From assembly GCF_023703415.1 (NCBI RefSeq), contig NZ_JAGMTU010000004.1, positions 124,001 to 188,000 of the forward strand: a DNA stretch of 64,000 nucleotides, written 5' to 3'. The stretch's first letter is position 1, and every line of letters starts with the position of its first letter. The stretch is from Microbacterium sp. USTB-Y (lineage in GTDB: Bacteria > Actinomycetota > Actinomycetes > Actinomycetales > Microbacteriaceae). A program made the position numbers and the translations under genes. The notes under the pieces are model-generated. The model was given only the letters and a program-made list of their open reading frames with translations. It searched no databases and was not told the DNA's origin. Below are positions 25,425-33,742 of the stretch, piece by piece.

Positions 25425-26575
25425 CAGCTGGTGACGACCTGTGCGGTGCCGAGGGGGGCGTTCGGCCCCATCTCGTCGGCGATGCGGTTCGCCTCCTCGA
25501 TGAGCGTCGCCACGATGTCCTCCTCCGGCACGGTCTTGATGACCTCGCCCTTGACGAAGATCTGACCCTTGCCGTTTCCGGAGGCGACGCCGAGGTCGGC
25601 CTCGCGGGCCTCCCCCGGGCCGTTCACGACACAGCCCATGACGGCCACGCGCAGGGGAACCGTCATGTCCTTGAGCCCTTCGGTGACGTTCTCCGCGAGG
25701 GTGTAGACGTCGACCTGGGCCCGACCGCACGAGGGGCAGGACACGATCTCGAGCTTGCGCTCGCGCAGGTTCAGCGACTGCAGGATCTGATGCCCGACCT
25801 TGACCTCCTCGGCCGGCGGGGCCGAGAGGGAGACGCGGATCGTGTCTCCGATGCCCTCGCCGAGCAGGATCCCGAAGGCCGTGGCGGACTTGATCGTGCC
25901 CTGGAACGCGGGGCCCGCCTCGGTCACGCCGAGGTGCAGCGGCCAGTCGCCCATCGCGGCGAGGAGGCGGTACGCCTTCACCATCACGACCGGGTCGTTG
26001 TGCTTGACGGAGATCTTGAAGTCGTGGAAGTCGTGCTCCTCGAACAGCGACGCCTCCCAGCGTGCGCTCTCGGCGAGTGCTTCCGGAGTGGCCTTGCCGT
26101 ACTTCTCGAGCAGCCGGGGGTCGAGGGACCCGGCGTTCACGCCGATGCGCAGCGACACGCCGGCATCCTTCGCCGCCTTCGCGATGGCGCCGACCTGGTC
26201 GTCGAACTTGCGGATGTTGCCCGGATTCACGCGCACCGCGGCGCAGCCCGCGTCGATCGCCTGGAACACGTACTTCGGCTGGAAGTGGATGTCGGCGATG
26301 ACCGGGATCTGGCTCTTCTTCGCGATGATGTGCAGCACATCGGCGTCGTCCTGCGACGGCACGGCGACGCGCACGATCTCGCATCCCGAGGCGGTGAGCT
26401 CGGCGATCTGCTGCAGCGTCCCGTTGATGTCGGTGGTCTTGGTCGTCGTCATCGACTGGACGCTGACGGGGGCTCCTCCCCCGACGAGCACCTTGCCGAC
26501 CTTGATCTGGCGGCTCTTGCGACGCGGGGCGAGGACATCGGGGATCTTGGGCATCCCCAGGTTCACGGCTGGCAC
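25424..26575 (-). CDS. ispG: 4-hydroxy-3-methylbut-2-en-1-yl diphosphate synthase IspG
   Basis: MEP-pathway enzyme making HMBPP from MEcPP, using a [4Fe-4S] cluster. The 383-residue protein shows [11 protein letters not shown] near the N-terminus, an intact TIM barrel, and the cluster Cys in [11 protein letters not shown] and [13 protein letters not shown] 26575 has TAACCT six bases upstream, predicting a leaderless mRNA. In actinobacteria ispG usually follows dxr and rseP; here that order holds, but trpL-trpEG lies between ispG and rseP on the opposite strand. Confidence 0.96.
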   Translation of the reverse strand: MPAVNLGMPKIPDVLAPRRKSRQIKVGKVLVGGGAPVSVQSMTTTKTTDINGTLQQIAELTASGCEIVRVAVPSQDDADVLHIIAKKSQIPVIADIHFQPKYVFQAIDAGCAAVRVNPGNIRKFDDQVGAIAKAAKDAGVSLRIGVNAGSLDPRLLEKYGKATPEALAESARWEASLFEEHDFHDFKISVKHNDPVVMVKAYRLLAAMGDWPLHLGVTEAGPAFQGTIKSATAFGILLGEGIGDTIRVSLSAPPAEEVKVGHQILQSLNLRERKLEIVSCPSCGRAQVDVYTLAENVTEGLKDMTVPLRVAVMGCVVNGPGEAREADLGVASGNGKGQIFVKGEVIKTVPEEDIVATLIEEANRIADEMGPNAPLGTAQVVTS

Positions 26576-26581
26576 AGATCC

Positions 26582-26587
26582 AGGTTA
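26582..26587 (-). promoter_or_regulatory. Predicted -10 (TAACCT) for leaderless ispG
   Basis: TAACCT, six bases (ggatct), then GTG 26575. Confidence 0.5.
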
Positions 26588-26675
26588 CCGGTGCGGGGCT
26601 GGACGGGATCCGCGTGCCGCCTGAGCAGACGCCGTGTCCGCGCCGTCACGAGGCGCACCCCTGCCGCGACGGTGT

Positions 26676-26681
26676 GATAGT
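26676..26681 (+). promoter_or_regulatory. Probable -10 (GATAGT) of the trp leader transcript
   Basis: TGTGATAGT gives an extended -10 eight bases before the leader ATG, so the leader peptide itself may be leaderless. No clear -35 is seen. Confidence 0.45.
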
Positions 26682-26689
26682 TTCGGCGC

Positions 26690-26725
26690 ATGTCCGCGAA
26701 CCGCACCTGGTGGCCCGCCTCCTAG
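26690..26725 (+). CDS. trpL: Trp leader peptide (TrpL), 11 residues
   Basis: The mini-gene encodes M-S-A-N-R-T-W-W-P-A-S with tandem Trp codons TGG TGG at 26708-26713. It lies about 90 bases before the fused anthranilate synthase and is followed by mutually exclusive hairpins. Ribosome stalling at the Trp codons when Trp-tRNA is scarce would free the antiterminator. A similar attenuator precedes the fused anthranilate synthase gene of Streptomyces venezuelae. Confidence 0.88.
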   Translation: MSANRTWWPAS

Positions 26726-26780
26726 GCGGTGAGTTCGCGTACCACGATCCAGACCGCCTTCCGGGGCGGTCTTGTCGTTT
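26715..26780 (+). promoter_or_regulatory. Four-segment Trp transcription attenuator
   Basis: Segment 1 CCGCCT (26715-26720) pairs with segment 2 AGGCGG (26724-26729). Segment 2 AGGCGGT (26724-26730) alternatively pairs with segment 3 ACCGCCT (26753-26759) as antiterminator. Segment 3 AGACCGCC (26751-26758) pairs with segment 4 GGCGGTCT (26765-26772) as terminator, followed by TGTCGTTT. Segment 1 overlaps the end of trpL just past the Trp codons, exactly as attenuation needs. Confidence 0.88.
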
Positions 26781-26816
26781 CTGCCGCGTCGGATCCCCTG
26801 CTCAGGAGCCCCTTTG

Positions 26817-28721
26817 ATGACCACCGCCGACCGGATCCATTCGCTCGATTCGTCCTTCGTGCTGCTCGCCCGTGAGGGCTCGGACAGCGTCGAGCTGCTC
26901 ACCGGCACGATCGTCGACGTCGATCTCCTCGCCGACATCCCGCTCGACGCCGACGGAGCGCGCCGGGAGGTGTTCGCCCTGGTGCCGTTCCGCCAGGTGC
27001 GCGAGCGCGGCTTCGAGGCGCAGGACGACGGAGCGCCCCTGCGCTGCCTGCTGGTCGACGAGCATCTGCATCTGCCCGCGGCCGAGGTGCTCGCGGCTCT
27101 CCCGGCGACGCCCGTCCCGCTCCACGACGGCGGCTTCGACCTCAGCGACGATGAGTACGCCGCGATCGTGGAGCGGGTGATCGCCGACGAGATCGGCCGG
27201 GGCGAGGGTGCGAACTTCGTGATCCGACGCGACTACACGGCACGGATCGACGCCACGGACTCCGCCGCGGAGCGCACCGCGGCCCTCACCTGGTTCCGCG
27301 CGCTCCTCGAGCACGAGCGCGGTGCGTACTGGACTTTCGCGGTCGTCACCCCGGGGGTCATCGCGGTCGGCGCGAGCCCGGAGGCGCACGTCGTCGCGCA
27401 GGGCGGCGTGGTGACCATGAACCCCATCTCCGGCACCTTCCGCCACCCGGCGGGCGGCTCCACCACCGCGGCTCTCGGCGAGTTCCTCTCGTCCACGAAG
27501 GAGACCGAGGAGCTGTTCATGGTGGTGGACGAGGAGCTCAAGATGATGAGCGCGGTCTGCTCCGACGGCGGGCGGATCACCGGACCCCACCTCAAGCAGA
27601 TGTCGCGGCTCACTCACACCGAGTACATGCTGCGCGGCAGCAGCCGGCTCGATCCACGCGACATCCTGCGCGAGACGATGTTCGCCCCCACCGTCACCGG
27701 GTCCCCGATGCAGAACGCCTGCACGGTGATCCGCCGGCACGAGCGCAAGCCGCGCGGCTACTACTCCGGTGTGGCGGCGCTCTTCACGCCCAACGACGCC
27801 GGGGGGCACGACCTGGACGCGCCGATCCTCATCCGGACCGTGTACCTCGACGACGGCAAGGTGAGCGTCCCGGTCGGCGCCACTCTCGTGCGCCACTCCG
27901 ACCCCGCCGGCGAGGTCGGCGAGACGCACGGCAAGGCCGCGGGCGTGCTGGGTGCGATCGGCGCCGTGGCGCGGGACACCGCCGCCGAAGCCCGAGAGGA
28001 TGCGGACGAGCCCGGAACGGGGACGACCCCCGCGGAGGATCCGGAGATCCAGGCGCTGCTCGCCTCCCGCAACGCCCGGCTCGCCGAGTTCTGGATCAAC
28101 CCGCAGGACGGTGCCACCGAGACCACGGCGGCGGCGCCCTTCGCAGGACGCACGGCCGTGGTCGTCGATGCGGAGGACCGGTTCACGACGATGCTCGCGC
28201 ACCAGCTGCGCCACCTCGGGCTCGACGTGCGGATCCTGCCGTGGGCCGAAGCCGACGACGCGGAGATCGACGCCGCCGACCTGCTCGTCGCGGGCCCCGG
28301 GCCCGGCGACCCGCGGGACGGATCCTCGCCGCGCATCGCCCGGATGCGCGCACTCGTCGCGCGGCGTCTCGCCGGTGGGCGCCCGCTGCTCGCCGTATGC
28401 CTCAGCCACCAGATCCTCGCGGACTCCCTCGGGATCGCGCTCGCACCGCTCGCCAGCCCGCATCAGGGACTGCAGAAGTCCGTGCCGGTGTTCGGCGAGA
28501 GCGCCTCGATCGGCTTCTACAACACGTTCACCGCGCGCGTCACGCCCGGCACGAGCGCCGTCGGCGTCGCCGAGGTCTCCGCGGATCCGACGTCGGGCGA
28601 CGTCTACGCGCTGCGCGGACCGGGTTTCGCCTCGGTGCAGGGGCACCTCGAGTCGATCCTGTCCCGCGACGGGATGACGACGCTGCAGAGGCTGGTGGCG
28701 CACGCCCTCGACGGGCACTGA
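26817..28721 (+). CDS. Fused anthranilate synthase TrpE-TrpG (PhzE-like)
   Basis: A 634-residue two-domain enzyme: residues 1-400 are the chorismate-utilising domain (MNPISGT at 201-207, GSPMQNA at 295-301) and about 440-634 the glutamine amidotransferase, with Cys528 in AVCLSHQ, then His610 and Glu612. It should turn chorismate and glutamine into anthranilate. The motifs resemble PhzE (ADIC synthase) as well as fused TrpEG, so sequence alone leaves some doubt; the Trp attenuator in front strongly supports tryptophan biosynthesis. ATG 26817 follows AGGAG at good spacing. No other trp gene is nearby. Confidence 0.9.
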   Translation: MTTADRIHSLDSSFVLLAREGSDSVELLTGTIVDVDLLADIPLDADGARREVFALVPFRQVRERGFEAQDDGAPLRCLLVDEHLHLPAAEVLAALPATPVPLHDGGFDLSDDEYAAIVERVIADEIGRGEGANFVIRRDYTARIDATDSAAERTAALTWFRALLEHERGAYWTFAVVTPGVIAVGASPEAHVVAQGGVVTMNPISGTFRHPAGGSTTAALGEFLSSTKETEELFMVVDEELKMMSAVCSDGGRITGPHLKQMSRLTHTEYMLRGSSRLDPRDILRETMFAPTVTGSPMQNACTVIRRHERKPRGYYSGVAALFTPNDAGGHDLDAPILIRTVYLDDGKVSVPVGATLVRHSDPAGEVGETHGKAAGVLGAIGAVARDTAAEAREDADEPGTGTTPAEDPEIQALLASRNARLAEFWINPQDGATETTAAAPFAGRTAVVVDAEDRFTTMLAHQLRHLGLDVRILPWAEADDAEIDAADLLVAGPGPGDPRDGSSPRIARMRALVARRLAGGRPLLAVCLSHQILADSLGIALAPLASPHQGLQKSVPVFGESASIGFYNTFTARVTPGTSAVGVAEVSADPTSGDVYALRGPGFASVQGHLESILSRDGMTTLQRLVAHALDGH

Positions 28722-28727
28722 GCGCCG

Positions 28728-30059
28728 TCAGCCGATCGTCACCGGCCGGACGAGGTCGGCGACGATCAGCAGCGCCCCCATCGCGATGAGCAGACCGGCG
28801 ACGACGATCGTCAGCGGCACGAGCCTCGTGGCGTCCACCGGCGCCGGCGGCGGCCGGCGGAACAGCTTCGCCCACGCCCGCTTCAGGCCGTCCCAGAGCG
28901 CGACCACGATGTGCCCCCCGTCCAAGGGCAGGAGCGGGATGAGGTTGAAGACGAAGAGCGCGATGTTCAGCGAGCCCATGAGGCTCAGCAGCACGGCGAA
29001 GCGGTTCAGCACCGGCGCATCGGCCGCGGCGACCTCGCCGGCGATCCGGCCCACCCCGACCACGCTCAGCGGGCCGTTGGGGTCACGCGGCGTACCGGTG
29101 ACCAGCGAGACTCCGACGTCCCAGAGGCGCACCGGAAGAGTGCCGATGAGCTGCACCACGGATCCGGCGTTGGTCATGGCCTGCTCGAAACCGGCGCCCA
29201 TGGGCTGCTGCACATAGGCGAGCTGCGCGGAGATCCCGGCATAGCCGACGGTGCGCACGACGGTGTGGCCCTTGTCGTCGACCACCGGCCGGCCGTTGCC
29301 GTCCACCTGCTGGCGCTGCGCCGCCACCGGGGTCAGCTGGAGCGTCACGTCGGCACCGCCACGCTCGACGACCAGCGGAAGGGTCTTCCCCGGCGAGGCC
29401 TGGATGATCGCGCTCGCCTCAGCGAAGGTCGACACGGCGGTGCCGCCGACCGAGACGATCCGGTCGCCCGGCTTGACGCCTGCCTCGGCCGCGGGCGCGA
29501 CCGGATCCGAGGAGGTGCAGGAGGTCTGGGTGGATCCGGCCGGCAGCACGCACTCCGACAGCGAGGCGATCGTCGTGGTGCCCTGCTGCACCCCGATGCC
29601 GCTGAGGAGGATCGTCAACACGACGATGGCGAGCACCAGGTTCATGAACGGACCGCCGAACATGACGATGATCCGTTTCCACACCGGCAACAGGTAGAAG
29701 ACGCGACCCGCACGCTGCGGATCGATGGTCTCGTCGTTGGCGGCCCTCGCATCCTGGATCAGCGAGCGGAACGCACCGCGCGATCGACTCTCCGAGGCGG
29801 CGCCGTCCGTGTCTTCGGCCGACGGCGGGTACATGCCCGACATCGAGATGAAGCCGCCGATCGGCAGCGCCTTCACGCCGTACTCCGTCTCGCCGATCTT
29901 CTTCGAGAACAGTCGCGGGCCGAAGCCGATCATGTACTGGCCGACGTGCACGCCGAACAGCTTCGCGGGCACCAGGTGTCCGAGCTCGTGCAGGGCGATC
30001 GAGACGCCGAGTCCGACCAGCACGAACAGCAGGCCGCCGACGTATAGCAGGATCTCCAC
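28728..30059 (-). CDS. Site-2 intramembrane metalloprotease (RseP/Rip1-type)
   Basis: M50-family zinc protease that cuts anti-sigma factors or other membrane proteins within the bilayer. The 443-residue protein has HELGH at residues 24-28 in the first membrane helix, a PDZ domain (GVKPGDRIVSVGGTAVSTF) in the middle and the third zinc ligand in LLPLDGGH near the end. Start GTG 30059 with TAGCGT six bases upstream suggests a leaderless mRNA. Gene order dxr, this gene, ispG matches the conserved actinobacterial cluster. Confidence 0.94.
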   Translation of the reverse strand: MEILLYVGGLLFVLVGLGVSIALHELGHLVPAKLFGVHVGQYMIGFGPRLFSKKIGETEYGVKALPIGGFISMSGMYPPSAEDTDGAASESRSRGAFRSLIQDARAANDETIDPQRAGRVFYLLPVWKRIIVMFGGPFMNLVLAIVVLTILLSGIGVQQGTTTIASLSECVLPAGSTQTSCTSSDPVAPAAEAGVKPGDRIVSVGGTAVSTFAEASAIIQASPGKTLPLVVERGGADVTLQLTPVAAQRQQVDGNGRPVVDDKGHTVVRTVGYAGISAQLAYVQQPMGAGFEQAMTNAGSVVQLIGTLPVRLWDVGVSLVTGTPRDPNGPLSVVGVGRIAGEVAAADAPVLNRFAVLLSLMGSLNIALFVFNLIPLLPLDGGHIVVALWDGLKRAWAKLFRRPPPAPVDATRLVPLTIVVAGLLIAMGALLIVADLVRPVTIG

Positions 30060-30065
30060 CCCGCC

Positions 30066-30071
30066 ACGCTA
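30066..30071 (-). promoter_or_regulatory. Predicted -10 (TAGCGT) for the leaderless protease gene
   Basis: TAGCGT, six bases (ggcggg), then GTG 30059. Confidence 0.45.
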
Positions 30072-30130
30072 CCGGTGCGGGGCTAGGAAACGGCCGTGCC
30101 GCGGCTGTGCGCGCCCGGTGCGCGCGGGCC

Positions 30131-31216
30131 TCAGGACGCCGCGGCGATCAACCGGTCGGCCGTTGCCCGCGCCCACGCCTCCGCGTCGGCGAGCGACGCG
30201 ACCGCGAGGTCGTCCGGAGGCTCGTGCGCATCGACCACGCGCTGGATGATCTCGACGATCCCGAGGAACGAGAGGCGCCCCTCGTGGAACGCATCGACGG
30301 CCTGCTCGTTCGCGGCGTTGTAGACGGCGGGGAACGTGCGTCCGGCGCGTCCGACCTGCTTCGCCAGCGCCACCGACGGGAAGGCGGCGTTGTCGAGCGG
30401 CTCGAACGTCCAGCTCGCGGCCTTCGTCCAGTCGAGCGGGCGTCCGACCCCGCCGACCCGGTTCGGCCAGTCCAAGCCCAGCGAGATCGGGAGCCGCATG
30501 TCCGGCGGGGAGGCCTGCGCGATCGTCGAGCCGTCGACGAACTCGACCATGGAGTGGACGATCGACTGCGGATGAACGACCACGTCGATCCGTTCGTAGT
30601 CGACGTCGAACAGCAGGTGGGCCTCGATGACCTCGAGTCCCTTGTTCACGAGCGTGGCCGAGTTCGTCGTCACCATCCGTCCCATGTCCCAGGTCGGGTG
30701 GGCGAGCGCCTCGGCCGGCGTGACCGACGCCATCTCGTCGCGCGACCGGCCTCGGAACGGGCCGCCCGAAGCCGTGACGACCAGGCGGCGCACCTCCTGC
30801 GGGGTTCCGGAGCGGAGCGCCTGCGCCAGCGCCGAATGCTCGGAGTCCACCGGGACGATCTGCCCCGGTGCGGCGAGCGCCGTGACGAGGGCACCGCCCA
30901 CGATCAGCGACTCCTTGTTCGCGAGCGCGAGCGTGCGACCGGCCCGGAGCGCGGCGAGCGTGGAGCCGAGGCCGATGGATCCCGTGATCGCGTTCAGCAC
31001 CACGTCTGCCTCGACGTCGCGGACGAGCTGCTCCGCCTCGGCGGCGCCCAGCGCGGTGTCGTCGACGCCGAACTCCTCCGCCTGCTGCTCGAGAAGTTCT
31101 GCCTGCGTGCCCGCGGCGAGTCCCACGAGCTCGAATCGTTCGGGATTCGCCCGGATGACGTCGAGGGCCTGGGTGCCGATCGAGCCGGTGGATCCGAGGA
31201 TGAGGACGCGACGCAT
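30131..31216 (-). CDS. dxr: 1-deoxy-D-xylulose-5-phosphate reductoisomerase
   Basis: Second enzyme of the MEP pathway, NADPH-dependent. The 361-residue protein begins [19 protein letters not shown] (NADPH-binding glycine motif), has [11 protein letters not shown] and PVDSEHSA (metal and substrate residues), and [12 protein letters not shown] 31216 has TAGGCT six bases upstream. It lies 71 bases before the M50 protease, with ispG further on: three genes often linked in actinobacteria. The FKBP lipoprotein gene ends just 15 bases upstream of its start codon, so the dxr promoter overlaps that gene's end. Confidence 0.96.
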   Translation of the reverse strand: MRRVLILGSTGSIGTQALDVIRANPERFELVGLAAGTQAELLEQQAEEFGVDDTALGAAEAEQLVRDVEADVVLNAITGSIGLGSTLAALRAGRTLALANKESLIVGGALVTALAAPGQIVPVDSEHSALAQALRSGTPQEVRRLVVTASGGPFRGRSRDEMASVTPAEALAHPTWDMGRMVTTNSATLVNKGLEVIEAHLLFDVDYERIDVVVHPQSIVHSMVEFVDGSTIAQASPPDMRLPISLGLDWPNRVGGVGRPLDWTKAASWTFEPLDNAAFPSVALAKQVGRAGRTFPAVYNAANEQAVDAFHEGRLSFLGIVEIIQRVVDAHEPPDDLAVASLADAEAWARATADRLIAAAS

Positions 31217-31222
31217 GACCTC

Positions 31223-31228
31223 AGCCTA
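31223..31228 (-). promoter_or_regulatory. Predicted -10 (TAGGCT) for leaderless dxr
   Basis: TAGGCT, six bases (gaggtc), then ATG 31216. No ribosome site. Confidence 0.55.
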
Positions 31229-31231
31229 GGG

Positions 31232-32200
31232 TCACTGCGCCGGCGCCGCCGAAGGAACCGTGCCGAGGATGTCGATCACGAACACCAGCGTCGAGTTGGC
31301 GGGGATCCCGGACTGGGCCTGCGCGCCGTACCCCTCGGCGGGCGGGATCACGGCGAGCACCTGGGAGCCCACCTTCTGCCCCTCGAGCGCCTTCTTGAAA
31401 CCCGTCACCACGCCGGTGGTCTGGAACTGCGCGGGCGTCCCGCGCTTCCAGCTGGAGTCGAACTCCTTGCCGTCGGCCCAGGTCACCCCGCGGTACTGCA
31501 CGATCACGTAATCGCCGCTGGCCACGGTCGCGCCGTCGCCCTGCTTCAGCACGGAGATCTTCGTCTCGGTGGGCGGGTCGGTCTTGGGAATGGTGATCTC
31601 GGGCGCGCCGTCCTTGGCGAGCTTCACCGTCGGCATGCCCTCGACCGGGGCGACCGCGGTGCCGTCGGCGACCGTGGGGAGCTTCTTCGTCGCCTCGGCG
31701 TAGACGACGACAGACTTCCCGCCCTCGCCGAACATCTTCCCGGGGATCGCGGCGACGACCGCCGAGCCGAGCGGCTTGCACTCCAGAGCCGCCACGAACA
31801 GCGACTGCTGCTGCGGATCCAGCAGCACGGGGATCTGGTCGTCGGAGCCGCGCGAGCTGGAATCGAGGACGGCGCTGTCGGCGGCGTTCACGATCCGGTA
31901 GCGGACGGAGACGAGGTCTCCGGCCTTGACGTCCTTGCCGTCGCCCTTCTTCACGACCGTCCGCTCCACCGCGGTGGCCTTGTCGATGTCCGCACCGGAG
32001 GGCACGGTGACCTTCAGGTCCTTGCCCTCGCCTTCGACCTTGATCGCGTCCGATGCCTTGCCCGGCTTCGCATCGAGCAGGCACGACGAGGACGCGGAAG
32101 GGCTCGGCGACGCCGAAGGGCTCCCGGCGCCGGCGCAGCCGGAGAGCAGGAGAGCCGTCGCTGCGACGGCGGACAGGGCAGCGGCAATGCGGATGCGCAC
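31232..32200 (-). CDS. Secreted lipoprotein with FKBP-type prolyl isomerase domains
   Basis: A 322-residue lipoprotein. The signal peptide ends in a lipobox LSGC with the acylated Cys at residue 22, followed by a Ser/Pro/Ala linker. Two FKBP-like domains follow: the first (about 70-180) is degenerate, the second (about 215-315) is canonical with VIVQYRGVTWADGKEFDSSW and GYGAQAQSGIPANSTLVFVID. It should catalyse cis-trans prolyl isomerisation or chaperone proteins outside the membrane. GTG 32200 places the lipobox correctly; the frame is open far upstream but is antisense to the acyltransferase gene there. Confidence 0.9.
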   Translation of the reverse strand: MRIRIAAALSAVAATALLLSGCAGAGSPSASPSPSASSSCLLDAKPGKASDAIKVEGEGKDLKVTVPSGADIDKATAVERTVVKKGDGKDVKAGDLVSVRYRIVNAADSAVLDSSSRGSDDQIPVLLDPQQQSLFVAALECKPLGSAVVAAIPGKMFGEGGKSVVVYAEATKKLPTVADGTAVAPVEGMPTVKLAKDGAPEITIPKTDPPTETKISVLKQGDGATVASGDYVIVQYRGVTWADGKEFDSSWKRGTPAQFQTTGVVTGFKKALEGQKVGSQVLAVIPPAEGYGAQAQSGIPANSTLVFVIDILGTVPSAAPAQ

Positions 32201-32311
32201 GAAGGACCTCGAGACGTAGAGACGAACCCGCCCATCCTGCCCTATCGGGCTTTGCCGCCGCTGGGAAGCACCGTCGCGCCACGCATTCCGATCGCGGAAT
32301 GGATCCTGATC

Positions 32312-32317
32312 TAGCCT
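32312..32317 (+). promoter_or_regulatory. Predicted -10 (TAGCCT), leaderless acyltransferase
   Basis: TAGCCT, six bases (tgtctg), then GTG 32324. Confidence 0.5.
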
Positions 32318-32323
32318 TGTCTG

Positions 32324-33127
32324 GTGACTCCGGAACACGAACCCGCGGCGTCTGCGGACCGCGACGATGCCGTCGCCGTGCAGCATCATCCCGAGGACGA
32401 GGTACGACGCGCGGGCGCGACGTACCTGCTCGGCCGGATGATCCTGATCCCGCTCACGCGGCTCATCTACCGCCCCCGCATCGAGGGGCGCGCGAACGTG
32501 CCGAAGGACGGACCGATCATCGTCGCGTCCAACCATCTCTCGTTCATCGACTCGATCGCGATCCCGGTGGCCGCTCCCCGGCGCGTCCACTTCCTCGCGA
32601 AGTCCAGCTACTTCGAGGGCACGAGTCTCAAGGGCCGGTTCGTCGCGAACTTCATGCGGGCCGTAGGCGCGATCCCGGTGCGCCGGGGTGCGGGCCAGGC
32701 GGCGCTCGACGCCCTGGACGAGCAGCGGAAGCTGCTGGACCAGGGCCTCGCCGTCGCGCTCTACCCCGAGGGCACGCGATCGACCGACGGTCGTCTCTAC
32801 AAGGGCCGCACCGGTGTCGCGTTCCTCGCCCTCCAGACCGGCGCGAAGGTCGTGCCGGTCGGCGTGATCGGCACGGACAAGGCGATGCCCGTCGGAGCGA
32901 GCATGCCCAAGATCGGATCGAAGGTCACGATCCGCTTCGGCGAGCCCCTCGACCTCGCACACCACGGCCCTGCGACCTCCGGACGGGCCCGCCGCGGCGC
33001 CACGGACGAGATCATGGCGGCGATCCACGCCCTCAGCGAGCAGGAGCTCGCCGGCGTCTACAACGAGGTGCCCGCGCAGGGCGCGATCGAGAAGATCAAG
33101 CAGGCGCTGCCGCACGAACGGCGCTGA
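32324..33127 (+). CDS. 1-acyl-glycerol-3-phosphate acyltransferase (PlsC family)
   Basis: A 267-residue acyltransferase that transfers a fatty acyl group to lysophosphatidic acid or a similar acceptor at the membrane. The catalytic NHLSFID (H-x4-D) is around residue 70 and YPEGTRS around 150. The first 30 residues are acidic and unlike the family. Start GTG 32324 is supported by TAGCCT six bases upstream. It is divergent from the FKBP lipoprotein and convergent with the OsmC gene. Confidence 0.9.
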   Translation: MTPEHEPAASADRDDAVAVQHHPEDEVRRAGATYLLGRMILIPLTRLIYRPRIEGRANVPKDGPIIVASNHLSFIDSIAIPVAAPRRVHFLAKSSYFEGTSLKGRFVANFMRAVGAIPVRRGAGQAALDALDEQRKLLDQGLAVALYPEGTRSTDGRLYKGRTGVAFLALQTGAKVVPVGVIGTDKAMPVGASMPKIGSKVTIRFGEPLDLAHHGPATSGRARRGATDEIMAAIHALSEQELAGVYNEVPAQGAIEKIKQALPHERR

Positions 33128-33154
33128 TCCTTCGAGGATCCCTGCGGCGACCGC

Positions 33155-33640
33155 TCAGCGGGCGGGTGAGGCGACGAGGATCGTCGCCTCGTGGTGCACC
33201 GGGAAGGCGACGGAGTTGGCGATGAAGCACCAGGCGTTCGCCTGTGCGTGAGCCGCCTCGGCTGCCGCGCGCATCGACTCGTCGGCGATCGTGACGACCG
33301 GGTGCAGCGTCACCTCGGTGAACGCTCCCCCGCCGCGTCCGTCCTCCTCCATCGTGCCGGTCGCCTCGTCGCGATAGTCGAGCACCACGACGCCCGCGGT
33401 CACGCAGGCGTGCAGGTAGCTCAGCAGGTGGCATTCGCTCAGCGCCGCGAGCAGCATGTCCTCCGGGTTCCACCGCGTCGGATCCCCGCGGAACGGCTTG
33501 TCGGACGAGGCGAGCAGATCCGGTTTGCCCGCGATGCCGATCGTGCTCGCCCGGTCGTAGTCGCGGTACCCCGAGGTGCCGGTGCCGCGGTTGCCGGTCC
33601 AGGTCGTGGTGAGTGCGTAGTGGTGCGTGCCGAGGCCCAT
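33155..33640 (-). CDS. OsmC/Ohr-family peroxiredoxin-like protein
   Basis: A 161-residue protein of the OsmC fold. The two redox Cys are seen: one in LSECHLLSYLHAC, the other in AWCFIANSV near the end. Members reduce organic hydroperoxides. ATG 33640 begins the conserved HHYALTTTWTGNRGTGT strand. It is convergent with the acyltransferase gene and divergent from the asparaginase. Confidence 0.9.
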   Translation of the reverse strand: MGLGTHHYALTTTWTGNRGTGTSGYRDYDRASTIGIAGKPDLLASSDKPFRGDPTRWNPEDMLLAALSECHLLSYLHACVTAGVVVLDYRDEATGTMEEDGRGGGAFTEVTLHPVVTIADESMRAAAEAAHAQANAWCFIANSVAFPVHHEATILVASPAR

Positions 33641-33729
33641 GGGTCCATCGTGCCAGGCCGGCGCGGCATGCGGCCAGGACGCGGCGCCCCAGGACCGACG
33701 CACACCCACGACGTCGCCGGATCAGCTAC

Positions 33730-33735
33730 TAGGCT
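33730..33735 (+). promoter_or_regulatory. Predicted -10 (TAGGCT) for leaderless asparaginase
   Basis: TAGGCT, seven bases, then GTG 33743. Confidence 0.5.
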
Positions 33736-33742
33736 TGCCCTC

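Noticed and set aside
26817-28721. Phenazine gene phzE
   Set aside because: The motifs are PhzE-like, but no other phz gene is present and the Trp attenuator points to anthranilate for tryptophan.
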